This document shows, piece after piece, positions 13,731-21,420 of a stretch of DNA of 24,798 nt. Each line of letters begins with the position of its first letter. Within the stretch, counting starts at the first letter, position 1. The notes below the pieces were generated by a model. The model had not been told where the DNA came from. It ran no database searches and was given only the letters and a program-made list of their open reading frames with translations. The position numbers were made by a program, and so were the translations under genes. This stretch comes from a virus. The DNA is taken from positions 1 to 24,798 of the IMG/VR virus record IMGVR_UViG_3300042351_000893; one strand, given 5' to 3'.

Positions 13731-14427
13731 AGAATTTTTAGATCAATACAATGATAAGAATACATTTGAGTTGTTGCCACTTCCAGAAGGCGATGTGCAT
13801 TTCCAAGCTGATTGGATTTTAAAACACAGTCAAGCACCGTGGCTAGAAATTCTTGGTATTGACGCACCCTACGCAGAAATGTACCAAGAAGCACAGGCCT
13901 TGCGAGACATGTTTGTATTCCATCGCGGCGAAGAAGCGGGAATGAAGGGCTGGCGTAGTTTGGCTGTACATGGCATCGGTGCTACAATGACTAATGTTCC
14001 GCAGACATATGGCCTAGATCCTGACAAAGTCAAGTACAATTGGACTGAAATACAAGATCAGTGCCCGGTTACTGTGAAATTTTTTAAAGATGTGTTTCCG
14101 TACAATCAATATCAACGACTACGATACATGTTGGTCGAACCTGGAGGATACATTGCACCCCATAGCGACAATGTAAACAATACCCCTGGTGCCGCTGTAA
14201 ACATTTCTCTAAACAATCCAGAGGATTGCAGACTAACCAACATACATGGCACTGTGCCTTTTAGAAATAGCGGCAGTGTATTTTTGTTCAACAACCACTA
14301 TCAGCATGCAGTACATAACAACAGTGATACTGATCGATTCCACATGATTGTACACGGCGCATGGCGCAACCCAGAGTGGAATCACTTGGTTGTAAACAGC
14401 TATCGAGAGGCGATAAAAAATGGTTGA
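13714..14427 (+). CDS. Aspartyl/asparaginyl beta-hydroxylase-like 2OG-Fe(II) oxygenase
   Basis: 237 residues. The double-stranded beta-helix core contains RLRYMLVEPGGYIAPHSDN with the iron-binding H150 and D152, then AVNISLNNPEDCRL, then GSVFLFNNHYQHAVHNNS with H198 or H201 as the third ligand, and R208 for 2-oxoglutarate. This is the Asp/Asn hydroxylase (cupin-like) type, which hydroxylates amino acid side chains or small molecules with O2 and 2-oxoglutarate. The N-terminal 120 residues are helical and not recognised. Start overlaps the radical SAM gene; AAGGA lies upstream. The substrate is unknown and may be the radical SAM product. Confidence 0.82.
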   Translation: MEQWIKEFLDQYNDKNTFELLPLPEGDVHFQADWILKHSQAPWLEILGIDAPYAEMYQEAQALRDMFVFHRGEEAGMKGWRSLAVHGIGATMTNVPQTYGLDPDKVKYNWTEIQDQCPVTVKFFKDVFPYNQYQRLRYMLVEPGGYIAPHSDNVNNTPGAAVNISLNNPEDCRLTNIHGTVPFRNSGSVFLFNNHYQHAVHNNSDTDRFHMIVHGAWRNPEWNHLVVNSYREAIKNG

Positions 14428-15085
14428 AACTTTTGAAAATGCACTAACTGCTGACGACATTGTGTGGTTTAAATCTGACCTGGCAGCACTTATTGATGTT
14501 GATCCAGTGGATCGTCCTTACAGTGTTGAAGATTCACTGCGCATCTATGGACAGGAAATTACAAACATTGATCGCAGACACATATTGCAGCCAGGTGATG
14601 AAGCATTTCGGCGAATGGGTGATATTTTATATCGGTATGTTCCTCGCGGTACATTCTTTTACATGGCCTATCAGCGACAATACTTGCCGCACCAACTGCA
14701 TGTTGACGGTGTATACCCTACCACAGATCTAAATTATGCCAAAAGTGCAATCATCCCATTAGATGAAAATATCAACGGGGTGTTTAAAACTGTAATATGG
14801 GATCGGGCATTCTTGACTAATGATGACTTACAGCAATACTTTAAAGAATTTATTGCCGACAACAATCGATTTCCTGTTATAAGCACTGTTAGTCAGACTC
14901 AGGAAGTCAATCATTGCTGGGCAGGAACTCCGTCTATTGTGGACACCTGGCTGTTGGACGGTGTGTACAACTACCAGCTGGGGTCAATTGGCATGTTTGA
15001 TCGCACACATGTACATTGCAGTTCCAACTGGGTACAGCATCGGTTGGTTGATCAAAAAGACATCATTCTACTGCACATTGGGTAA
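14420..15085 (+). CDS. Second 2OG-Fe(II) oxygenase-like protein
   Basis: 221 residues, overlapping the previous gene by 8 bases. Motifs: YLPHQLHVDGVYP with H94 and D96 (HxD), SAIIPLDENINGVFKTVIWD, and GMFDRTHVHCSSNW with H197 or H199 as third ligand and R208 as a candidate 2-oxoglutarate contact. The two oxygenases have little sequence in common outside these motifs, so this is not a recent duplication. The last 18 bases overlap the 3' end of the convergent gene on minus. Function inferred from motif order only. Confidence 0.65.
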   Translation: MVETFENALTADDIVWFKSDLAALIDVDPVDRPYSVEDSLRIYGQEITNIDRRHILQPGDEAFRRMGDILYRYVPRGTFFYMAYQRQYLPHQLHVDGVYPTTDLNYAKSAIIPLDENINGVFKTVIWDRAFLTNDDLQQYFKEFIADNNRFPVISTVSQTQEVNHCWAGTPSIVDTWLLDGVYNYQLGSIGMFDRTHVHCSSNWVQHRLVDQKDIILLHIG

Positions 15086-16438
15086 TATGTGTTTAAGAGA
15101 ACCTTGATTCTCTAACAAAATAGGTTGTGCAGTATTGGCAGCAAGTTCGTTGATAAAGCTCTGAGTCTTGTTCAAGGCCCAGGCCCGAGTTTTAAAAAAC
15201 ATCAGATAGTCCATGACAAATGCATTGCTGGTCCACAAATAGGATCCCAACGCAGATTGATTGGTTATTTCTAGTATTTTTGCAGTGGCGTCAGCATCCA
15301 TAAGGTCAAGGTGTACAAATGTGTGTGTCATGCCACAATACTTGATCCATCTTGCGCGAAAATCAGTTCTTGTTAATCCGGCATTGTTCAAAAACCAATC
15401 TATGTTGTCAGCGATTGACTGATGACTGTGATACATAGGACCATAGTCTGGATGCGCTGATTGAAATTTGTGCCAAACACTTTCAAACACATCAAAATCA
15501 CCGTTCCACTCTGCCAACAAATACTGCTGCCACTCTATTGCCGCTCGGCTGATATCAAATAGATACACAATGGTGTTGGCAACAAAATTATCATTGCCAG
15601 TTATACAAGCAGGCTTGAGTCCGCCACATACCCCAACAAAACAATCAAGCGGCCGACGTTTCATCTCTTGCGGATCAATCAATGTTTCGGTGTTCAACAC
15701 ATAATAACCAGTGTCCAAGTTTTTGGTAATTTGCCGCATAGCAAATCCAAACCACCAAAGTGCTTCGTCCTGGGGCTCGTGATTTTTATCAGCAATTAGT
15801 TTTACAATATCGTCATGTCCATGATCAGGATAGCAATAATTTTTCTTCTGTCTGATCTCATTGGAAATATTAGTTATGCGGTGCCCGGCACGAATAAACT
15901 CAGCAATAACATTGATACCGGTATATTGATAATCGCTAGTGTATTCTACCAACTCTTCTGACTCGGGTGCTACCCACCAAGGAGTATAATCATCGTGTGC
16001 ATTGTCTGTATCACGATGTGTTTTACGTGTAGTAAACGTGACTGGGCCAGACTGTTCTTCGAATGCAGGTTGACCAACTGCTGTCCATGCCTGTAAATCA
16101 AGTGCAAACCATTGTGGGTGTAAATGATAATAGCCGCCACGATCTAATATGTGACAGGCCATTGGTGCATTTTCTAATTTGGCATGTTCAATTGTGTCAA
16201 TTACCAATGTTTGATTTTGCAAGAAGTTTCCAGCGGCAACTACGCCGGCCCAGTCGTACCCTTGCTCAGCCAGTTTTTTTAATTCTTCAGTGAGCGTTTT
16301 TGTTTGATATAGATTAAACTGGTATCGCCCGCACAGTTTAAACTCAGTCAAGTCAATCAAGTTCTGTGCGATATCAGCACATTCAGGTTTTAAATTGTCG
16401 TACAGTACCACTGCAATGTTTGGAAAATCTTTATTCAT
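15068..16438 (-). CDS. Possible two-domain transferase (unrecognised family)
   Basis: 456 residues. The N-terminal part (about 1-130) alternates strands and helices (NIAVVLYDNL, YDWAGVVAAGNFLQN, DRGGYYHLHPQWFALDLQAW) in a way that suits a GT-A or Rossmann fold, but no DxD is evident. The C-terminal part (about 262-440) has FVGVCGGLKPACITG, VYLFDISRAAIEW, FVHLDLMD and LWTSNAF, which could be methyltransferase motifs I, II and IV; both guesses are weak. It follows the unknown gene starting at 17322 with only two bases between stop and ATG, so the two are co-transcribed. It ends in an 18-base overlap with the convergent oxygenase. No gene symbol is warranted. Confidence 0.45.
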   Translation of the reverse strand: MNKDFPNIAVVLYDNLKPECADIAQNLIDLTEFKLCGRYQFNLYQTKTLTEELKKLAEQGYDWAGVVAAGNFLQNQTLVIDTIEHAKLENAPMACHILDRGGYYHLHPQWFALDLQAWTAVGQPAFEEQSGPVTFTTRKTHRDTDNAHDDYTPWWVAPESEELVEYTSDYQYTGINVIAEFIRAGHRITNISNEIRQKKNYCYPDHGHDDIVKLIADKNHEPQDEALWWFGFAMRQITKNLDTGYYVLNTETLIDPQEMKRRPLDCFVGVCGGLKPACITGNDNFVANTIVYLFDISRAAIEWQQYLLAEWNGDFDVFESVWHKFQSAHPDYGPMYHSHQSIADNIDWFLNNAGLTRTDFRARWIKYCGMTHTFVHLDLMDADATAKILEITNQSALGSYLWTSNAFVMDYLMFFKTRAWALNKTQSFINELAANTAQPILLENQGSLKHILPNVQ

Positions 16439-16440
16439 GT

Positions 16441-17322
16441 TTAATTAATAAGTTGATATCCAGTGATCTGGATGTTTGGAGTGTTTCTCATGTACTCAAG
16501 TTTGGACAGATTGTCAATTCTACCTGGAATACAAAATCCAGTATGGTCTATTATTTTTTCTAAACTGTATCCTAGCATTGTTAGGTCAAGTTGATTTGTA
16601 TAGTACCACTCAGTGAGCGCGGCATTCACATCATTGGGCCACGGCGCTGGCCCCCAGTGGGTACCATTGAAATCGTTGAGATGTAATTTCCAATTAAGGC
16701 TGACACGATCAATCATTTTACAAGTTTGTAATAACATTGAATTATCATTGTGCATCATGCAAAAGAATGGTTCTTTGCCCACATACGGGTAATCTAACTG
16801 TACCTCGCCTGGTTTGATTACTCTGGCAAATTTTACAGGCTCGGGCATTTGATTGTCTGTTGGGCCATTAATAAAATAACTAATGTTAGCAAACGACCGT
16901 CCTGTAAAATTGTAATCAAGAGGGGCTTCAGTGGTTTCTAAACTGTGCAGGCAACAATGCAATTCGTCAACTAATTTTATTTGTTCTTTATCAAGTCCTG
17001 CATATTTGTTGATTCCTGCTGTTACTTCTAAATCTTTATGCATTGAATTAAAATGCAACTGGTTAGACTCGTAATGTTCCGGGCCGGCTTGAATATTGTA
17101 CATGGACCAGTCTACTGTATTGGTGTCACGTGCTTCTTCGATTAATTTTATAAAATAGTTAATTGTGTATTTGGTAAAATCTGTAACAACAGGCACTGCA
17201 CGAACTGGATCTTGTTTGGTAATTTCCACATGCTGATTAAAGAACTGTTCACCAATGGGGGTATTGTAAATATCAATGTTAAAATCAATTGCTTGGTTTA
17301 TTTCTACATATATTTTTGACAT
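16441..17322 (-). CDS. Unrecognised protein, first of a minus-strand pair
   Basis: 293 residues from the ATG at 17322; ten in-frame residues upstream are rejected because the TAAATA-like box and the better start lie here. The sequence is hydrophilic with short aromatic patches (YNIQAGPEHYESNQLHF, HNDNSMLLQT, WKLHLNDFNGTHWGPAPWPND) and several His; no signal peptide and no membrane segment are seen. Many His, Asn and Trp suggest a metal- or substrate-binding enzyme, but I see no family motif. It is transcribed divergently from the DsbA-like gene and is coupled to the 456-residue gene. Confidence refers to being a real gene, not to function. Confidence 0.6.
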   Translation of the reverse strand: MSKIYVEINQAIDFNIDIYNTPIGEQFFNQHVEITKQDPVRAVPVVTDFTKYTINYFIKLIEEARDTNTVDWSMYNIQAGPEHYESNQLHFNSMHKDLEVTAGINKYAGLDKEQIKLVDELHCCLHSLETTEAPLDYNFTGRSFANISYFINGPTDNQMPEPVKFARVIKPGEVQLDYPYVGKEPFFCMMHNDNSMLLQTCKMIDRVSLNWKLHLNDFNGTHWGPAPWPNDVNAALTEWYYTNQLDLTMLGYSLEKIIDHTGFCIPGRIDNLSKLEYMRNTPNIQITGYQLIN

Positions 17323-17327
17323 GCAGA

Positions 17328-17333
17328 TATTTA
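17328..17333 (-). promoter_or_regulatory. TAAATA late-like box before the unknown minus-strand gene
   Basis: The minus strand reads CAAATAAATATCT then GC-ATG. The box ends 5 bases before the ATG, and 12 of 13 bases match the element before the B12 radical SAM gene. Confidence 0.4.
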
Positions 17334-17359
17334 TTTGGTAATCTTGAGCCAAACAATAT

Positions 17360-17388
17360 TTGACTTTGCGCTAGAACAAGTATATAAT
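17360..17388 (+). promoter_or_regulatory. Sigma70-type promoter for DsbA-like gene
   Basis: -35 TTGACT at 17360-17365 and a perfect -10 TATAAT at 17383-17388 with a 17-base spacer. It is the best promoter in the window and points to early host-polymerase transcription of the replication block. An AAGGA site follows at 17396. Confidence 0.8.
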
Positions 17389-17395
17389 AGAAAAC

Positions 17396-17400
17396 AAGGA
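17396..17400 (+). promoter_or_regulatory. Ribosome binding site AAGGA
   Basis: AAGGA lies 7 bases before the ATG at 17408 and confirms that start. Confidence 0.75.
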
Positions 17401-17407
17401 GCATTTT

Positions 17408-17671
17408 ATGTCACAACCCAAATCATTCAACGGCGATCAAAAGATCAAACTCGTTCAAATCATCAACGAGGGCATGCAGGTCATGCACGAAATTGACACA
17501 CTGCAAGGTGGTCTCAACGACACCATCAAAGCCATTGCTGAGGAACTAGAAGTCAAGCCTGCCATCTTAAAGAAGGCTATCAAGTTAGCACACAAAGCTG
17601 AATTTGGTAAAGAAAAACAAGACCACGAAACACTTGAAACAATTCTTGAGACTGTTGGCAAAACTCTATAA
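17408..17671 (+). CDS. DsbA-like small phage DNA-binding protein
   Basis: 87 residues, highly charged and helical. After a short N-terminal tail comes a helix (KIKLVQIINEGMQVMHEIDTL), then GGLNDTIKAIAEELEVKPAILKKAIKLAHKAEF, then a short acidic C-terminal helix. Length, charge pattern and the conserved order of these segments resemble the Phage_DsbA family of T4-like phages, a dsDNA-binding protein that acts near late promoters. The gene has its own sigma70 promoter and lies directly before the polymerase gene. If correct, it would link early expression to late transcription. No catalytic residues are expected. Confidence 0.6.
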   Translation: MSQPKSFNGDQKIKLVQIINEGMQVMHEIDTLQGGLNDTIKAIAEELEVKPAILKKAIKLAHKAEFGKEKQDHETLETILETVGKTL

Positions 17672-17694
17672 GTACTGTTTTACAACAGCGAGTC

Positions 17695-17709
17695 GTTCCC
17701 GTAAGGAAC
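17695..17709 (+). promoter_or_regulatory. Hairpin upstream of DNA polymerase (candidate operator)
   Basis: GTTCC pairs with GGAAC around the loop CGTAA. T4 gp43 represses its own translation by binding a hairpin near its ribosome site, so this could be an analogue. The real ribosome site (GGAG, 17737-17740) lies 28 bases downstream, so occlusion is not direct. Confidence 0.35.
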
Positions 17710-17743
17710 ATGAATCACGGCTTACCGGCCACAAACGGAGACT

Positions 17744-20401
17744 ATGAGTTATATTGACGCACTATTTGATCGTGAACACGATCGCATCCACGTTGTAGAA
17801 CGCCGAGACGGCGTGAGGAAATACCAAGAGTATCCTGCCAACTACATCTTTTACTACGATGACCCTCGAGGCAAGTTCCAAAGTATCTATGGAACACCTG
17901 TGAGTCGTTTCTCAACACGCAACAACAAAGAGTTCCGCAAGGAAGTTCGCATGCACTCTAGCAAACAATTGTATGAGAGTGATATTAACCCTATCTTTCG
18001 TTGCTTAGAAGAAAACTACAAAGACCAAGACGCTCCAGAACTCAATGTTGCATTTTTCGACATTGAGGTAGACTTTGACAAAGAACGAGGTTTCTCGCCT
18101 GTGGATGATCCATTCAACCCCATCACTGCAATCTCAGTCTACCTGAACTGGTTAGATCAATTGGTCACATTGGCAGTTCCGCCCAAAGGCTTATCGTGGG
18201 CAACTGCACAAGATCTTGTGAAGGACTTTGAAAATACCATCTTGTTTGAACGAGAAGAGGACATGATCAAAACATTCCTGGACTTGATCGAAGATGCAGA
18301 CGTGCTGAGTGGCTGGAACTCAGAAGGCTACGATATTCCCTACACTGTGAATCGTTGCACTCGTGTGCTGAGCAAAGACGACACACGTAAGTTCTGTCTG
18401 TGGGGACAACTGCCCAAGATGCGTATGTTTGAACGCTTTGGCAGTGAAAGCCAAACATATGACTTGATTGGTCGTGTGCATATGGACTATATGCAACTGT
18501 ATCGCAAGTACACATATGAAGAACGCCATTCGTACAGTTTAGATGCCATTGGCGAGTACGAACTCAACGAACGCAAGACACAGTTTGAAGGCACCCTGGA
18601 TGCTTTGTACAACCAACACTTTAAAAAGTTTATTGAATACAACAGACAAGATACACTGTTGTTGCACAAACTGGATCGTAAACTACAGTTCTTGAGTCTA
18701 GCCAGCGAACTGGCACACGCCAATACTGTGCTACTACAAACCACAATGGGTGCTGTGGCAGTGACTGAGCAGGCCATTATCAATGAAGCGCACGAACGTG
18801 GCATGGTAGTGCCCAATCGCAAGCAACGACTCACAGACGATGACACCCAGGCCGCAGGTGCGTATGTTGCGTATCCAAAGAAGGGCCTGCATGACTGGAT
18901 TGGATCAGTCGACATCAACAGTCTATATCCATCGGCCATTCGTGCCATGAACATGGGACCAGAAACTGTAGTAGGCCAACTGCGTCCCATCATGAGTGAT
19001 CACTACATCAAAGAAAAAATTGCCAAGGGTGCAAGTTTTGCGGCTGCCTGGGAGGGCTTGTTTGGCAGTTTGGAATACACTGCGGTAATGGAACAGCAAC
19101 GTGGCACAGAGATCACTATTGACTGGCAAGATGGCACAGAAAGCACACACAGTGCCGCAGAGATCTGGACCATCATGTTTGACAGCAATCAGCCTTGGAT
19201 CATGAGTGCTAACGGTACTATTCTCACATACGAAAAGAAGGGTATCATCCCAGGCTTGTTGGAACGTTGGTACAGTGAACGTAAAGAACTACAGGCCAAA
19301 AAGAAAACAGCCCGGGACAAGAAAGAAGAAGCATTCTGGGACAAGCGACAGTTGGTCAAGAAGATTAACTTGAACTCGTTATATGGTGCTATTTTAAATC
19401 CTGGTTGCAGGTTCTTCGATCATCGCATTGGACAAAGCACTACACTAACTGGTCGTGCCATTGCCCGGCACATGGATGCACACATCAACGAATGTATCAC
19501 AGGTGTGTATGATCACACCGGCGAAGCCATCATCTATGGTGACACAGACTCCTGCTACTTTACTGCGTGGCCAGTGCTGAAGAAAGAAGTAGCAGAAGGT
19601 CGTATGGCGTGGAACAAGGAAACTGCCATTGCCTTGTATGACTCTATTGCTGAACAAGTGAATGAGAGTTTTCCAGGCTTCATGGAACAGGCATTTCACT
19701 GTCCAAGAGAGATGGGTGCGTTGATTGCGGCAGGTCGAGAACTGGTGGCAGATCGTGGCCTGTTTATCACAAAGAAACGCTATGCTGTGAACATCATTGA
19801 CTTGGAAGGCAAGCGACTGGATGTGGAAGGCAAGAAGGGCAAGACCAAGGCCATGGGCCTGGACTTGAAGCGTAGTGATACACCTAAGGTAATTCAAGAC
19901 TTCTTGTTGGAAATTCTAAATAGTACATTGCATGGTGCTGACAGAGATTCCATTGTAGCACGTATTCGTGAATTCAAATATGAGTTTATGGAACGTCCGG
20001 GCTGGGAAAAAGGGTCGCCCAAGCGTGTGAACAACTTGACCAAGTATGGTGCAGAAGAGGCAAGGCTTGGCAAAGCCAATATGCCAGGACATGTGCGAGC
20101 TGCCATGAACTGGAACAACATGCGGAAAATGAATGGCGACAACTACAGTATGCAAATTGTTGATGGTATGAAAACTATTGTGTGTAAACTTAAAAGCAAT
20201 GCTCTTGGGTGGACGTCAATTGGTTATCCCACAGATGAACAACGCTTGCCTGCTTGGTTCACAGAACTGCCATTTGATGATGGATTGATGGAGGCCACTG
20301 TTGTGGATCAAAAAATTGACAACTTGTTGGGTGTGCTGGATTGGGACTTGGCAAGTGCCACCAACACAGAGAATACATTCCAAACTTTATTTGAATGGTG
20401 A
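17744..20401 (+). CDS. 43: Family B DNA polymerase (T4 gp43-like)
   Basis: 885 residues, close to the 898 of T4 gp43. Exonuclease motifs: FFDIEVD with D106 and E108, LSGWNSEGYDIPY (exo II, 188-200) and YNRQD with D303 (exo III). Polymerase motifs: VDINSLYPSAI (A, with D390), KKINLNSLYGAI (B, about 539-550) and YGDTDS (C, 598-603). All catalytic carboxylates are present, so both polymerisation and proofreading should be active. The C-terminus TFQTLFEW resembles the clamp-interacting tail of gp43. GGAG ribosome site at 17737-17740. It is the replicative polymerase; the clamp gene follows after one gene. The clamp loader, helicase and primase genes are not in this window. Confidence 0.97.
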   Translation: MSYIDALFDREHDRIHVVERRDGVRKYQEYPANYIFYYDDPRGKFQSIYGTPVSRFSTRNNKEFRKEVRMHSSKQLYESDINPIFRCLEENYKDQDAPELNVAFFDIEVDFDKERGFSPVDDPFNPITAISVYLNWLDQLVTLAVPPKGLSWATAQDLVKDFENTILFEREEDMIKTFLDLIEDADVLSGWNSEGYDIPYTVNRCTRVLSKDDTRKFCLWGQLPKMRMFERFGSESQTYDLIGRVHMDYMQLYRKYTYEERHSYSLDAIGEYELNERKTQFEGTLDALYNQHFKKFIEYNRQDTLLLHKLDRKLQFLSLASELAHANTVLLQTTMGAVAVTEQAIINEAHERGMVVPNRKQRLTDDDTQAAGAYVAYPKKGLHDWIGSVDINSLYPSAIRAMNMGPETVVGQLRPIMSDHYIKEKIAKGASFAAAWEGLFGSLEYTAVMEQQRGTEITIDWQDGTESTHSAAEIWTIMFDSNQPWIMSANGTILTYEKKGIIPGLLERWYSERKELQAKKKTARDKKEEAFWDKRQLVKKINLNSLYGAILNPGCRFFDHRIGQSTTLTGRAIARHMDAHINECITGVYDHTGEAIIYGDTDSCYFTAWPVLKKEVAEGRMAWNKETAIALYDSIAEQVNESFPGFMEQAFHCPREMGALIAAGRELVADRGLFITKKRYAVNIIDLEGKRLDVEGKKGKTKAMGLDLKRSDTPKVIQDFLLEILNSTLHGADRDSIVARIREFKYEFMERPGWEKGSPKRVNNLTKYGAEEARLGKANMPGHVRAAMNWNNMRKMNGDNYSMQIVDGMKTIVCKLKSNALGWTSIGYPTDEQRLPAWFTELPFDDGLMEATVVDQKIDNLLGVLDWDLASATNTENTFQTLFEW

Positions 20402-20404
20402 TCT

Positions 20405-21370
20405 ATGAAACTTAGTGAATTAGTTGCATACCGCAATCATTTGTCAGAGTTTGATGTTAACACCATCCAATATACTGCACGGCATAAGCTAGAAGAAATT
20501 GTGTATAATGTACAGAACAGTGTGATACAGCCACGTGCATTTACACAAACTCTGCAGGAAGATCAAACTCGTGTAATAACTGCTTTTGATCATTTTAGTT
20601 CTACACTGGTTGAATTAATAAGCGAACTAGACAGCATGATTGAGACGGCTGAAAAAACACAGTATGCCGAAAGCACCAGGTTATACAATGAAGCGGTAGC
20701 ACGGTATGGTCGACTTGACGAGCCTACTAATAAAAAGGTCAATCAACAAATTCTAGATCGTCGCATGCCAATGACTGCAGACGTTCAACAAATGATTTCT
20801 AACCGCATTAAGAGCTATGTTGATTGGAAATATCCTGGCCTAATTATTCGCCCCGGAGTTGAAACATTTATAAGTGACTTGGTAGCACTGGATCCTCTAT
20901 ACCTTGTTGACTACAGCGCGGAACTATTGCAGCCAGCATTGAGTACTTTTCCAGAAGAGTACCAACGCAGACTGCGAGTATACGAACAAAACCCATGCTC
21001 AACCAACGTGCTAGACGCACTGCCAGACAATCAATTTGGCATGTGTCTTGCATTTAACTTTTTTGAGTTTACCCCACTCGAAGTGGTGGAGCAATACTTA
21101 CGAAACATCTTTAATAAACTACGCCCAGGTGGTATATTGGCAATGACATTCAACGACTGCGACCGAGCACATTGTGTTGCGTTGGTTGAAAAGAATTTCT
21201 GTTTCTATACTCCGGGAAACCGAGTAAAAGCAATTGCAAAATCAATTGGATACCGACAAATGTTCAGTTGGACAGACATGGGCAATCTAACCTGGCTAGA
21301 ACTGCGTAAACCTGGCGAGCTTGAAAGCATCCGTGGTGGACAGACTTTGGCAAAAATAGTTAACAAATAA
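20405..21370 (+). CDS. Methyltransferase-like protein with helical N-terminus
   Basis: 321 residues. The first 110 are helical with heptad-like hydrophobic spacing (LVELISELDSMIETAEK). The C-terminal 180 residues look like a Rossmann methyltransferase: LYLVDYSAELLQPALSTFP (motif I-II area), FGMCLAFNFFEFTP and LRPGGILAMTFNDCDR with the PGG turn at 241-243. A classical GxGxG is not evident, so this may be a degenerate or unusual SAM-binding protein. It lies between the polymerase (3 bases after its stop) and the clamp. Its place in the replication operon suggests DNA or protein methylation, but the substrate is unknown. Confidence 0.6.
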   Translation: MKLSELVAYRNHLSEFDVNTIQYTARHKLEEIVYNVQNSVIQPRAFTQTLQEDQTRVITAFDHFSSTLVELISELDSMIETAEKTQYAESTRLYNEAVARYGRLDEPTNKKVNQQILDRRMPMTADVQQMISNRIKSYVDWKYPGLIIRPGVETFISDLVALDPLYLVDYSAELLQPALSTFPEEYQRRLRVYEQNPCSTNVLDALPDNQFGMCLAFNFFEFTPLEVVEQYLRNIFNKLRPGGILAMTFNDCDRAHCVALVEKNFCFYTPGNRVKAIAKSIGYRQMFSWTDMGNLTWLELRKPGELESIRGGQTLAKIVNK

Positions 21371-21371
21371 C

Positions 21372-21400
21372 TTGCAAAATCTAAATAAACCATATACAAT
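21372..21400 (+). promoter_or_regulatory. Sigma70-like promoter for sliding clamp
   Basis: -35 TTGCAA at 21372-21377 and -10 TACAAT at 21395-21400 with a 17-base spacer. A CTAAATA late-like box overlaps it at 21381-21387. AGGAG follows at 21408-21412. Confidence 0.55.
21381..21387 (+). promoter_or_regulatory. CTAAATA late-like box before sliding clamp
   Basis: It matches T4-type late -10 elements and is placed 33 bases before the ATG, allowing a leader with the AGGAG ribosome site. The gene may be expressed from both early-type and late-type promoters. Confidence 0.35.
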
Positions 21401-21420
21401 ACACAATAGGAGAATTAAAC

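Noticed and set aside
17710-17757. 15-codon leader peptide ORF overlapping the polymerase start
   Set aside because: The AAGGAA is only one base from its ATG, too close for efficient initiation, and the peptide has no attenuation-like run.
18487-18993. Antisense open frame of 168 codons inside the polymerase gene
   Set aside because: It lies opposite highly conserved polymerase motifs, with Ser/Cys/Leu-rich shadow composition and no domain.
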